Below, one piece after another: positions 33,224 through 41,313 of a DNA stretch of 64,000 bases. The stretch covers positions 26,607 to 90,606 of the forward strand of contig JALEJI010000075.1 in assembly GCA_022769825.1 (NCBI GenBank). Direction: 5' to 3'. The translations under genes and the position numbers were made by a program. Origin of the DNA: Prevotella sp. (GTDB lineage Bacteria > Bacteroidota > Bacteroidia > Bacteroidales > Bacteroidaceae). Under the pieces are notes generated by a model. That model did no database searches. It was not told where the DNA came from and saw only the letters and a program-made list of their open reading frames with translations. Within the stretch, counting starts at the first letter, position 1. Every line of letters starts with the position of its first letter.

Positions 33224-34939
33224 ATGAAAAAAACATATCTTTTGCTGCTCTGCCTCTTCACGGGCGTGTTTGGCTACGCGCAAAACACCGACGAGCACTA
33301 TTTCAAGGTGGCGAAGAACCTCGACCTCTTCAACGTCATCTACAAGAACCTCGACATGATGTATGTCGACACGCTTGATGCCGACATCACCATAGGCTCG
33401 GGCATCAACGCCTTGCTGCGCAGCCTCGACCCATACACGGAGTATTACCCTGCCAACAAGAGCCAGGACGTGAAGATGATGCTCACCGGCAAATACGCCG
33501 GCATAGGCTCGCTCATAAGATACAACTACAAGCTCGGACGCGTGTGCATCGACGAGCCTTACGAGAACATGCCAGCGGCAAAGGCGGGATTGAAAAAGGG
33601 CGACATCATACTCTCCATTGACGGGGAGGACATGACCAAGAAAGACAACGAATACGTGAGCAGCCACTTGCGTGGCGACGCCGGCTCCACTTTCGAGCTG
33701 AAGATCCACCGCCCGTCCACAGGCAAGGACATGAAGTTCAAGGTGACGCGTGGGGCCATACAAATGCCTGCCGTGACCTATTATGGCGTGCAGGCTAACG
33801 GATTCGGCTACCTGAACCTCAACTCCTACACCGAGGGTTGCGCGCGCGACGTGCGCAACGCCATCATCGACATGAAGGAGAAGGGCATGAAAGGTCTCGT
33901 GCTCGACCTCAGGGGCAACGGCGGCGGATCGGAGATGGAAGCGGTAAACATCGTCAACTGTCTCGTGCCGAAAGGACGTCTCGTGGTGAGCAACCGCGGC
34001 AAGATGAAGAAGGTGAACCACGACTATTACACTCAAGTGGAGCCTGTCGACACAATCATGCCCGTGGTGGTGCTCGTGAACGGCAACACGGCTTCGGCGG
34101 CGGAGATTACCAGCGGATCGCTGCAAGACTTCGACCGCGCCGTGGTGATGGGAACCAAGACTTTCGGCAAGGGTCTCGTGCAGACCGTGATGAACCTGCC
34201 ATACAACGCGCAGATGAAGCTCACCACCAACAAGTATTACATACCTTCCGGGAGATGCATACAGAAGATAAACTACAGGCACAACGGCAAAGGCGGAGCC
34301 GAGGTGGTGGCCGACTCGCTGACACGCACATTCAAGACGCTGCACGGGCGAACGGTGAAGGACGGCGGAGGCATAATGCCTGACATAAAGGTGGAAAACG
34401 ACTCCATGCCCAACATAACATACTATCTCGCGGCCGTGCGTGACTCCAACGAGCTCGTGGACTCATGGGAGCAAAAATACATAGCCGCCCACCCCACCAT
34501 AGCCAAGCCATCGGAGTTTTGCCTCACCGACGACGACTTCAACGACTTCAAGAAGACTGTTATGGCAAGCTCGTTCAAATATGACGACATCAGCGGCAAA
34601 CAGCTCGACGAACTGGAGAAGCTGGCGAAGTTTGAGGGCTACTACGACGACGCAAAGGCCGAGTTTGACGCCCTGCGCAAGAAGCTGCACCATAACACAG
34701 AGAAAGACCTCGACAAGGCAAAGGAAAGCATCATGCAGGTGCTAACCAACGACATCGTGACCGCCTACTATTTCCAGCGCGGAGCCGTGGAAAACGCGCT
34801 GCGCACCGACAAGCAAGCCAAGGCCGCTTTCGAGCTGCTTGCCGACAAGGCTAAATATGAGGCCATTTTAAGGCCATCTCCAGTGGAGCAGCCAATTGTC
34901 AAGCCACAGCCTCAACAGAAGAAAAAAGGCAAGAAATAA
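33224..34939 (+). CDS. S41-family peptidase (C-terminal processing type)
   Basis: A second envelope serine protease in this window, 571 residues. It has a signal peptide (MKKTYLLLLCLFTGVFGYAQ), a PDZ domain (YAGIGSLIRYNYKLGRVCIDEPYENMPAAKAGLKKGDIILSIDGEDM, in blocks) and the S41 catalytic region: LVLDLRGNGGGSEMEAV, catalytic Ser in NGNTASAAEITSGSL and Lys in GTKTFGKGLVQ. A C-terminal helical domain of about 170 residues ends in a Lys-rich tail (QQKKKGKK). It differs from the 11664-13262 protein in its PDZ and its C-terminus, so the two are paralogues with probably different substrates. It has its own terminator. Confidence 0.92.
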   Translation: MKKTYLLLLCLFTGVFGYAQNTDEHYFKVAKNLDLFNVIYKNLDMMYVDTLDADITIGSGINALLRSLDPYTEYYPANKSQDVKMMLTGKYAGIGSLIRYNYKLGRVCIDEPYENMPAAKAGLKKGDIILSIDGEDMTKKDNEYVSSHLRGDAGSTFELKIHRPSTGKDMKFKVTRGAIQMPAVTYYGVQANGFGYLNLNSYTEGCARDVRNAIIDMKEKGMKGLVLDLRGNGGGSEMEAVNIVNCLVPKGRLVVSNRGKMKKVNHDYYTQVEPVDTIMPVVVLVNGNTASAAEITSGSLQDFDRAVVMGTKTFGKGLVQTVMNLPYNAQMKLTTNKYYIPSGRCIQKINYRHNGKGGAEVVADSLTRTFKTLHGRTVKDGGGIMPDIKVENDSMPNITYYLAAVRDSNELVDSWEQKYIAAHPTIAKPSEFCLTDDDFNDFKKTVMASSFKYDDISGKQLDELEKLAKFEGYYDDAKAEFDALRKKLHHNTEKDLDKAKESIMQVLTNDIVTAYYFQRGAVENALRTDKQAKAAFELLADKAKYEAILRPSPVEQPIVKPQPQQKKKGKK

Positions 34940-34966
34940 GGCTTCTGCGCCAACATAAACACCAAT

Positions 34967-35010
34967 GCCCAGGAACGCTACACAGCAATGTGCGCGTTCC
35001 TGGGCTTTTT
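34967..35010 (+). terminator. Rho-independent terminator of the S41 gene
   Basis: GCCCAGGAACGC pairs perfectly with GCGTTCCTGGGC around a 15-base loop, followed by TTTTT. Confidence 0.88.
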
Positions 35011-35084
35011 CATGCATGCTCACGGGCGTTTCGGGCCATGATCACATGTTGCGATGTTATAGAGGTCGAACGTTTTTTGTGGGT

Positions 35085-35482
35085 AATAATAATTTACAAA
35101 ATGTCGTCTGAGAATCGATTTTTTTCAATCAAACAGTCGCTTGGTCGAAAAAACTCGATTCTTGGGTTATTTTCATAAACTCTTAATTATCAAGGTATTA
35201 TGATTTTGGTAGTTTTCAGACGTCGCCATTACGGCGTAAAGGCGTTGCCGTTACGGTGCAATCGCGTCGCCGTTACAGTGCAATCGCGTCGCCGTTACGG
35301 TGTAATCGCGACGCCGTTACGGTGTAATCGCGTCGCCGTTACGGTGCAATCGCGACGCCGTTACGGTGCAATCGCAAAACTTTTTGGCCGAAAACACGCT
35401 GACAAGGCAGTCGCGAGCGGTTTTTCCGCTCTAAATGGACCCGTTCCCAAGTGTTAAATTTTGGCAATAATATTTTACAATT
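35085..35482 (+). repeat. Composite intergenic repeat element, copy 2
   Basis: Plus-strand copy, 398 bp. The end repeat AATAATATTTTACAA is at 35085-35099 (one mismatch) and 35466-35480 (exact). The hairpin module (35108-35166) has decayed arms. The 22-bp array is the longest of the three, about seven units over 35221-35375. The 36-bp block (35447-35482) is identical to copy 1. It lies between two converging genes, so it is not a promoter region. Short ORFs inside it arise from the repeats and are not credible genes. Confidence 0.85.
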
Positions 35483-35597
35483 CAGCATAAAGTCCTTGTC
35501 GCGCTGCATGTTGGCGTTGACATATTTCACGTCTCCAAGAAGCCTTAGCCGACGGCAATGAACATCACTCCCAATCCCGGGAAACCCACAAAATAAG

Positions 35598-35633
35598 AAA
35601 GGATCGCAAGCCCATGATAGAGCAGCGATCCTT
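35598..35633 (-). terminator. Terminator of the small membrane-protein gene
   Basis: AAAGGATCGC pairs with GCGATCCTTT around a 16-base loop; on the minus strand it is followed by CTTATTTTG. The gene ending at 35736 is just upstream. Confidence 0.7.
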
Positions 35634-35735
35634 TCTACGTTAGTATGTTATGAAAAATTTGAGAGAATTGAAACTTCACAGTTTCCTTTGTTGTTGTTTT
35701 ACTTTAATGATTTATAGAGAAAGCATAGAAATTTC

Positions 35736-36230
35736 TTATTTCAGCACCGGCATTGCCGCGGGCGCGCTCGGTGTGGCGAGGCTCTGTTGCAGGGTGTCGG
35801 TCATGGAACTGTCGCCTATGGCCACATTCGTGCCATTGTCGAGCTCCGGCTTGTAATACCCGTCATAATTGCTAATGGGGTCGCTCGAGCTCCGCGAGAA
35901 AGGCACCTGCATGGCATTGCCCAACGTAAGGAGAATGGCTACCGAGGCCGCCGCCTTGAGCAGGGGTTTGAAGCGCTGCCCCATGGAGATGACACGGGCC
36001 TTCACCGGCTTGCGCTCAGCTATGGCGGCAAGGAGCCTCACGTCGAAGTCATCGCCCAATACATCACGCTTAGCCTCATCAGCCTCATAGCTGAACAAGG
36101 GCTTATAGCGCATCAGCTCCGTCGGGATATTGTCCTGGCTGAAGAACGCGCGAAGGATGTCTTCCTCCTCAAGAGAGGTCTCACCCTCCCAATAGCGGTT
36201 CAAAAGTTGATTTATGTATTTATAGTCCAT
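35736..36230 (-). CDS. Small single-pass membrane protein, anti-sigma-like N-terminus
   Basis: A 164-residue protein. Its N-terminus MDYKYINQLLNRYWEGETSLEEE, with ILRAFF, is a recurrent opening of small Bacteroidota proteins that accompany sigma factors and outer-membrane genes. One membrane helix is at about 90-110 (LLKAAASVAILLTLGNAMQV), so the N-terminal 85 residues would be cytoplasmic and the Pro/Ser/Ala-rich tail (DTLQQSLATPSAPAAMPVLK) outside the inner membrane. No sigma factor adjoins it here. I do not assign a function. Confidence 0.7.
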   Translation of the reverse strand: MDYKYINQLLNRYWEGETSLEEEDILRAFFSQDNIPTELMRYKPLFSYEADEAKRDVLGDDFDVRLLAAIAERKPVKARVISMGQRFKPLLKAAASVAILLTLGNAMQVPFSRSSSDPISNYDGYYKPELDNGTNVAIGDSSMTDTLQQSLATPSAPAAMPVLK

Positions 36231-36257
36231 TGTTTTCGTGTTACTACTTAGACGACG

Positions 36258-36289
36258 ACGGGGCGACTGTTTTGTTACAGTCGCCCCGT
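36258..36289 (-). terminator. Terminator of the S46 peptidase operon
   Basis: ACGGGGCGACTGT and ACAGTCGCCCCGT form a perfect 13-bp stem with a TTTGTT loop, just after the stop codon of the peptidase gene at 36313. The following minus-strand sequence is not T-rich. Confidence 0.65.
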
Positions 36290-36312
36290 GGTATTTAACA
36301 TTTGTTTCGATT

Positions 36313-38457
36313 TTATTTCTCCACGCCTATCTCTTTCAGCAGACGGTCGGCGTGTCCCCACTTGTCGATCATGTAGACCACATACCTGATGTCAACGCCA
36401 ATGCAGCGCGCGAGGTTGGAGTCGAAGTTGATGTCGGAAGACAGGCTGTCCCAGTTGCCGTCGAAAGCGAGGCCGATGAGTTGACCCTTGCCGTCGAACA
36501 TTGGCGAGCCGCTGTTGCCGCCCGTGATGTCGTTGTTGGTAAGGAAGCAGAGGTTAAGCGTATGGCTCACGGGGTCAGTGTACTTGCCGAAGTCGTTGGC
36601 CGACATGAGCGTGCGCATTATCGGCTCGGCCTGGTAGTCGATCACTCCCTTGTCGCCTTTCGCCATCTTGTCGAGCAAGCTCTTCGCGGTGGTGTAGTAA
36701 GCCTTGTTGGTGCCCAGGGCGAGCGGCTTCACCTGGCCGTAGGACAAGCGCATGGTGAAGTTGGCGTCAGAATAATGAGGTTTATCCATCTCCATCTGCA
36801 CCTTGGCGTCGCAGAGATAACGCTCTTGCACGGCAATGCTGTCGGCCAGCGACCATCCCTTGCCGTTCTCGCCCATGATCTTGTCGTAGACAGCCTTTAT
36901 GGCCTTGGCATAGGCCACGCCGGGGTCTTGGGCATATTGCTTGGTGGCGAAATAAATCTTGCCGCCCTTCAGCATCACGGAAGTCTTGAAAAGCCAGTCG
37001 GCATACTTGCGGTAGTCGCCCTTGAAACGCTTGTCTATGGTGTTGTAGACGGCGGTGGGCAGGAAGTCGTTGTCGGCCTTCTCGCGATAGTTCTTCAGCA
37101 GCGCGGCCATCATGTCGGCATCGGTAGCGGCGTCCCACTGGTCGGCGTTGTCCTCAAACTGGAAATACTCGCCCTTCTTCGAGCCTTTGGCCTGCTGCTC
37201 GTTCATGAGGCGGAGAGCGCGCGCGTTAAACTCTATGTTGCTTCTCCTGCTGAACGTCTCCGACCACTGCGTCATGGCCTTGGTAAGGCGGCTGCGGCGC
37301 GCGTAGAGCTTCTCCAGGAGCGGGAAGTCGACCTTGTGGGTCAAGTGCTTGGCGGTGTCCTGCCATTGCGCGATTTGCTCCTCGTAGGCACGCTTCTGGT
37401 TGACGAGTCCGATGGAATCGATACATTTGTTCATTCCGATGGAGTTTTTCCAGTAGTTGGAGCTTTGTGCGAACTTCGAGTCGTATTTTATCCTCACCGC
37501 CTCGCTGGCCCTCATGTGGCGCAGCATCACTTCCTGCTTCACGCCACGCACCTGCTGCCTTGGGTCGTTCTGGCAGTCGCGCATCTCCTTGATGCCATAG
37601 CTTGAGAGATAACGCTCTGTGCTTCCTGGATAGCCCACGGTCATGGCGAAGGAGCCTTCACGATAGCCGTCCATGCTCACCTTGGCCCATGTCTTCGGAT
37701 GGTAAGGCACGTTGTCCTTGGAGTAAGGGGCAGGGCCACCTGTCTTCGGGTCGCAATAGACGCGGAACACGGAGAAGTCGCAGGTCTGACGCGGCCACAT
37801 CCAGTTGTCGGTCTCGCCGCCATACTTGCCCATCGACTTTGGCACCGTGAACACCAGTCTCAAGTCGGTGAAGTCTTGGTAAGTGGTGGCATACCACTTG
37901 TTGCCCTCATAGAAGGCGTCGATGTCCACGTGGAGCGTCTTGTCGGTCTTCTTCACCGAGTCGGTCATGGCCTGGCTCAGCGAGTCGACGAGATGCGCCT
38001 GCGCCTTCTTGTTCATGTTGTCGATGCCGAGGGCCTTCAGGCGCGGCGTGATGTCTTGCTGGCTCTTCATGAACGACACGAACATGTTCTCGTTAGGCAG
38101 CTCCTCAGCATAGCTCTTCGCCACGAAACCGTTGAGCATGTAGTCGTGCTCGGTGGTGCTGTGCGAGCGTATGGCCTCGAAGCCACAGTGGTGGTTGGTG
38201 AACACGAGTCCGTAGGGCGACACCACCACGCCGGAGCAGAATCCGGAGAAGTTGACGACATTGTTCTTTATGGCGTCGGCGTCGGAATAGAGCGCGCCTT
38301 GCGGCAGCAGGAATCCGTACCCGCGCATTGCCTCATAGACCTGCGTTGGCAGGTCGTAGAGCGTCCACATGCCCTCGTCGGCCCTTGACGGCAGAGGGGA
38401 GAGCATAGACAGGGCCAAAAGGCCAAGAGGAAGCCTCTTTTTCATTTTGTTGGTCAT
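36313..38457 (-). CDS. S46-family dipeptidyl-peptidase, DPP7-like
   Basis: Exported serine peptidase that removes dipeptides from peptide N-termini; asaccharolytic and mixed feeders such as Porphyromonas and Prevotella use it for peptide nutrition. The 714-residue protein has a signal peptide (KRLPLGLLALSMLSPLPSRA) and the triad His in GLVFTNHHCG, Asp in GGETDNWMWPR, Ser in ITGGNSGSPMFD. The residue 18 positions after the catalytic Ser is Gly (AFDGNW). In the family, Gly here goes with DPP7 (hydrophobic P1) and Arg with DPP11 (acidic P1), so DPP7-type specificity is inferred. It follows the flippase gene by 21 bases and ends the operon. Confidence 0.92.
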   Translation of the reverse strand: MTNKMKKRLPLGLLALSMLSPLPSRADEGMWTLYDLPTQVYEAMRGYGFLLPQGALYSDADAIKNNVVNFSGFCSGVVVSPYGLVFTNHHCGFEAIRSHSTTEHDYMLNGFVAKSYAEELPNENMFVSFMKSQQDITPRLKALGIDNMNKKAQAHLVDSLSQAMTDSVKKTDKTLHVDIDAFYEGNKWYATTYQDFTDLRLVFTVPKSMGKYGGETDNWMWPRQTCDFSVFRVYCDPKTGGPAPYSKDNVPYHPKTWAKVSMDGYREGSFAMTVGYPGSTERYLSSYGIKEMRDCQNDPRQQVRGVKQEVMLRHMRASEAVRIKYDSKFAQSSNYWKNSIGMNKCIDSIGLVNQKRAYEEQIAQWQDTAKHLTHKVDFPLLEKLYARRSRLTKAMTQWSETFSRRSNIEFNARALRLMNEQQAKGSKKGEYFQFEDNADQWDAATDADMMAALLKNYREKADNDFLPTAVYNTIDKRFKGDYRKYADWLFKTSVMLKGGKIYFATKQYAQDPGVAYAKAIKAVYDKIMGENGKGWSLADSIAVQERYLCDAKVQMEMDKPHYSDANFTMRLSYGQVKPLALGTNKAYYTTAKSLLDKMAKGDKGVIDYQAEPIMRTLMSANDFGKYTDPVSHTLNLCFLTNNDITGGNSGSPMFDGKGQLIGLAFDGNWDSLSSDINFDSNLARCIGVDIRYVVYMIDKWGHADRLLKEIGVEK

Positions 38458-38478
38458 ATTAATCTTTTGGTTTGAGTT

Positions 38479-39960
38479 TCATTTACGCAGCCGCGCCTTG
38501 ACAAGGCTCCAGAAGTCGCGCTTCACTATCACCGCGGCAAACGCGATGATGAGCAGCGTGTTGACACCGAGGGCCAGCCACATGGAGAGGTGAGTGTTGC
38601 TGAAGTCGAGCACGAAGAACACCACCAAGGCCAAGGCCACGTAGAAGGCGATGTCCTTGAGCGGATACTTGATGGGATAATATTTCTGCCCGAAGAAATA
38701 GCTCAGCACCATGCTGACGGTATAGCTCACGAAGCCTGCCCACGCGCACGCCCAATAGCTGAAACGCGGAATGAAGACCACGTCCACGGCAATGAGCACC
38801 ACGGCGCCGATGCCTGAGAAATAAGCGCCCCAAATGGTCTTGTCGATGAGCTTGTACCAGAAGCTGAGGTTGAAGAACACGCCGAACATTATCTCCGCGG
38901 CCATCACTATGGGCACTATCTCCAAGCCTTCCCAATAGCTCTGGCCCACGATGTAGCGTATGAGGTCCATGTAGCCTATGACACACAGGAAGGCCAGGAG
39001 CGTGAAGATGACGTAGTATTTCATGACCTTGGCATAGGTCTCCTTGCTGTTTTTCTCCTTCGACTGGCCGAAGACAAACGGCTCGTAGGCATAGCGGAAG
39101 GCCTGGGTTATCATGACCATGATCATGGCTATCTTGATGCACGCGCCATATATGCCGAGCTGGACCCTTGCCTCGTCGGCGTTGCCGCTGAAGGCGTAAG
39201 GGAAGATTATCTGCGAGGCGCACTGGTTGAGCTGTCCGGCAAGACCCATGACGAGAAGCGGCCAGGTGTATGAGAGCATGCGCTTGCAGGTGGCCTTGTC
39301 GAAAGGATTGCGGAAGCCCTTCAGCTCCTTGAACAGGAGCGCGAGCGTGAGGATGGAGCCAGAAAGCTCTATCCAGAATATCCACACCACCTCAAGACTG
39401 AAGAGGGCGTCGTAGATTCCGAGGAAGTTGACGTGCATGTCGGGCAGCACGATGAGATACATGCTCACGCCAACGAGGTTGACCACGATGCTCACCATCT
39501 TGAGCAAGGCAAACTTCAACGCCTTGTGCTTCAAGCGAAGGTAGGCGAAGGGGATGGCGGTGAAGGCGTCGATGGCCACGCACGTGCCCATGATCATGAT
39601 AAACTCGGGATGGTCCGGGTAGCCAATGGCCCCGGCTATAGGGTGTAGAAAGGCCCACAGCAAGCACACGAACACCAACGACGTGGTGGCCACCATGCGC
39701 AGCGTCGTGGCATAGACCTTCTCTGGGTTCTCGCCCTGGCGGTTCATGAACCTGAAGAAGGTGGTCTCCATGCCATAGGTCAAGATGATGATGAGAAGGG
39801 CGATATAGGCATAGATGTTGGTAATGATGCCATACTGCCCACCTGCCGCGTTGAACTTGGCCGTCTCTATCGGGACAAGTAGATAACCAATGAAACGCGC
39901 GGCGATGGAACTCAAGCCGTAGATGGCGGTTTCCTTCAGGAGTGATTTGAGATTTGCCAT
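38479..39960 (-). CDS. Oligosaccharide flippase-family membrane protein (Wzx-like)
   Basis: A 493-residue polytopic membrane protein with about 12-14 predicted helices, starting ETAIYGLSSIAARFIGYLLVPI, the typical opening of Wzx/polysaccharide-biosynthesis flippases. Further helices include NIYAYIALLIIILTYGMETTFFRFMNR and GIYGACIKIAMIMVMITQAFRYAYEPFVF. It should flip lipid-linked oligosaccharide units across the inner membrane. There are no glycosyltransferase genes beside it; it lies between the SpmAB-like and dipeptidyl-peptidase genes with about 22 bases on each side, so transcription is probably shared although a functional link is not evident. Confidence 0.85.
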   Translation of the reverse strand: MANLKSLLKETAIYGLSSIAARFIGYLLVPIETAKFNAAGGQYGIITNIYAYIALLIIILTYGMETTFFRFMNRQGENPEKVYATTLRMVATTSLVFVCLLWAFLHPIAGAIGYPDHPEFIMIMGTCVAIDAFTAIPFAYLRLKHKALKFALLKMVSIVVNLVGVSMYLIVLPDMHVNFLGIYDALFSLEVVWIFWIELSGSILTLALLFKELKGFRNPFDKATCKRMLSYTWPLLVMGLAGQLNQCASQIIFPYAFSGNADEARVQLGIYGACIKIAMIMVMITQAFRYAYEPFVFGQSKEKNSKETYAKVMKYYVIFTLLAFLCVIGYMDLIRYIVGQSYWEGLEIVPIVMAAEIMFGVFFNLSFWYKLIDKTIWGAYFSGIGAVVLIAVDVVFIPRFSYWACAWAGFVSYTVSMVLSYFFGQKYYPIKYPLKDIAFYVALALVVFFVLDFSNTHLSMWLALGVNTLLIIAFAAVIVKRDFWSLVKARLRK

Positions 39961-39982
39961 ATATCCGAAAAGAATGTGTTGA

Positions 39983-41212
39983 TTATCCGAAGAAGATGTA
40001 GGCTATGACGATAGCGGCTATGGTGCCTACCAAGTCGGCGAGAAGTCCGCAAGCCGCGGCATGACGCGTGAACTTGATATTCACCGATCCGAAATACACC
40101 GCGAGGATGTAGAACGTGGTGTCGGTGGAACCTTGCAAGATGCACGACAGCCTGCCCACAAACGAGTCGGGGCCGTAGGTCTTCATGGCCTCGAGCATCA
40201 TTCCGCGCGCTCCGCTTCCCGACAGCGGCTTCATGAACGCCGTGGGCAGGGCGCCCACGAAATCGGTGTTGAGCCCGCACTTGTCGGCGCACCACGCTAT
40301 GCCGTCGACGACCATGTCCATGGCGCCCGAGGCGCGAAACACGCCAACGGCCACGAGGATTGCCACAAGGTAAGGTATGATGCGCACGGCGGTCTGGAAG
40401 CCTTCCTTTGCTCCCTCGATGAAAGCGTCGTAAACGTTGATTCGCTTGATGAGCCCGCCGACGATGAACGCCACTATCACCGACAAGAGGATAACGTTGC
40501 CGCCCACGGAAGTCACCGTTGCCATGGTGTCCTTGTCCATGTAGCCGAAGGCCGCGATGATAAGGCCCACAAACGCGCAGAAGCCCACGAACATGGCGAG
40601 CATGGCGGGCTTCATGATATTGGTGCGCTGGAAAAGGCAAGTGATGATGACACCGCAGAGGGTGGCCACTGTGGTGGAAAGGAGTATCGGGATGAATACG
40701 TCGGTGGGTTGCGCCGCGCCGTAGCTGGAGCGGAAGGCGAGTATGGTGGTGGGTATGATGGTAAGGCCCGACGTGTTGAGCACGAGGAACATTATCATCG
40801 GGTTGGTGGCCGTGTCTTTCTTCGGGTTCAGCTCTTGCAGCTGCTGCATGGCCTTCAGTCCGGTGGGCGTGGCGGCATTGTCGAGGCCAAGCATGTTGGA
40901 GGCCACGTTCATGAAGATGGACCCCATTGCCGGATGGTTCTTGGGGATGTCAGGGAAAAGACGCGAGAAGACAGGGCTGAGCATGCGCGCCAACAGGTTG
41001 ACAGCGCCGGCCTTTTCGCCTATACGCATGATGCCGAGCCAAAGGGCAAGCACACCCGTAAGGCCAAGGGAGGTCTCAAACGCTGTCTTCGATGTATCAA
41101 AAGTGGAGTCAACTATCTTCTGGAAGATAGTGGTGTCGCCCATCAAGAACTGCGCTACGGCAAAGATGAAAGAAACGACGAAAAAAGCTATCCAAATGTA
41201 ATTCAGTACCAT
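39983..41212 (-). CDS. SpmA-SpmB-like fused nucleoside-recognition (Gate) membrane protein
   Basis: A 409-residue polytopic membrane protein. The N-terminal half resembles SpmA (VLNYIWIAFFVVSFIFAVAQ ... GIMRIGEKAGAVNLLARMLSPVFSRLFPDIPKNHPAMGSIFMNVASNMLGLDNAATPTGLKAM, in blocks). The C-terminal half resembles SpmB (VPYLVAILVAVGVFRASGAMD-type segment, LPTAFMKPLSGSGARGMM, STDTTFYILAVYFG). In Bacillus these are two spore-maturation proteins; in non-sporing Bacteroidota the fused form is common and its transport substrate is unknown. The ATG at 41212 is chosen because a -7 promoter element (41220-41228) lies inside the longer frame. Confidence 0.85.
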   Translation of the reverse strand: MVLNYIWIAFFVVSFIFAVAQFLMGDTTIFQKIVDSTFDTSKTAFETSLGLTGVLALWLGIMRIGEKAGAVNLLARMLSPVFSRLFPDIPKNHPAMGSIFMNVASNMLGLDNAATPTGLKAMQQLQELNPKKDTATNPMIMFLVLNTSGLTIIPTTILAFRSSYGAAQPTDVFIPILLSTTVATLCGVIITCLFQRTNIMKPAMLAMFVGFCAFVGLIIAAFGYMDKDTMATVTSVGGNVILLSVIVAFIVGGLIKRINVYDAFIEGAKEGFQTAVRIIPYLVAILVAVGVFRASGAMDMVVDGIAWCADKCGLNTDFVGALPTAFMKPLSGSGARGMMLEAMKTYGPDSFVGRLSCILQGSTDTTFYILAVYFGSVNIKFTRHAAACGLLADLVGTIAAIVIAYIFFG

Positions 41213-41219
41213 ATCGCGT

Positions 41220-41228
41220 GCAAAGGTA
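41220..41228 (-). promoter_or_regulatory. Promoter (-7) of the SpmAB-flippase-peptidase operon
   Basis: TACCTTTGC on the minus strand, 8 bases upstream of the ATG at 41212. This spacing implies a very short leader, or a start codon further downstream. Confidence 0.5.
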
Positions 41229-41248
41229 CTGCTTTTATCTGATGTATA

Positions 41249-41283
41249 AAGTGTGAGCGGAAAGTTTTTTCCGCTCACACTTT
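41249..41283 (-). terminator. Terminator of the NigD/sigma/anti-sigma operon
   Basis: AAAGTGTGAGCGG pairs perfectly with CCGCTCACACTTT around a 9-base loop, 30 bases after the stop at 41314. Confidence 0.75.
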
Positions 41284-41313
41284 ACATAAAATTCGCCAAC
41301 GGAACCATTCCGC

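Noticed and set aside
35221..35375. CRISPR array
   Set aside because: The 22-bp units are directly adjacent with no unique spacers, and no cas genes are present.
35200..35457. Small ORF made of the 22-bp repeats
   Set aside because: Its residues are repeated translations of the array; 22 is not a multiple of three, so each unit shifts frame and no repeat protein is conserved.
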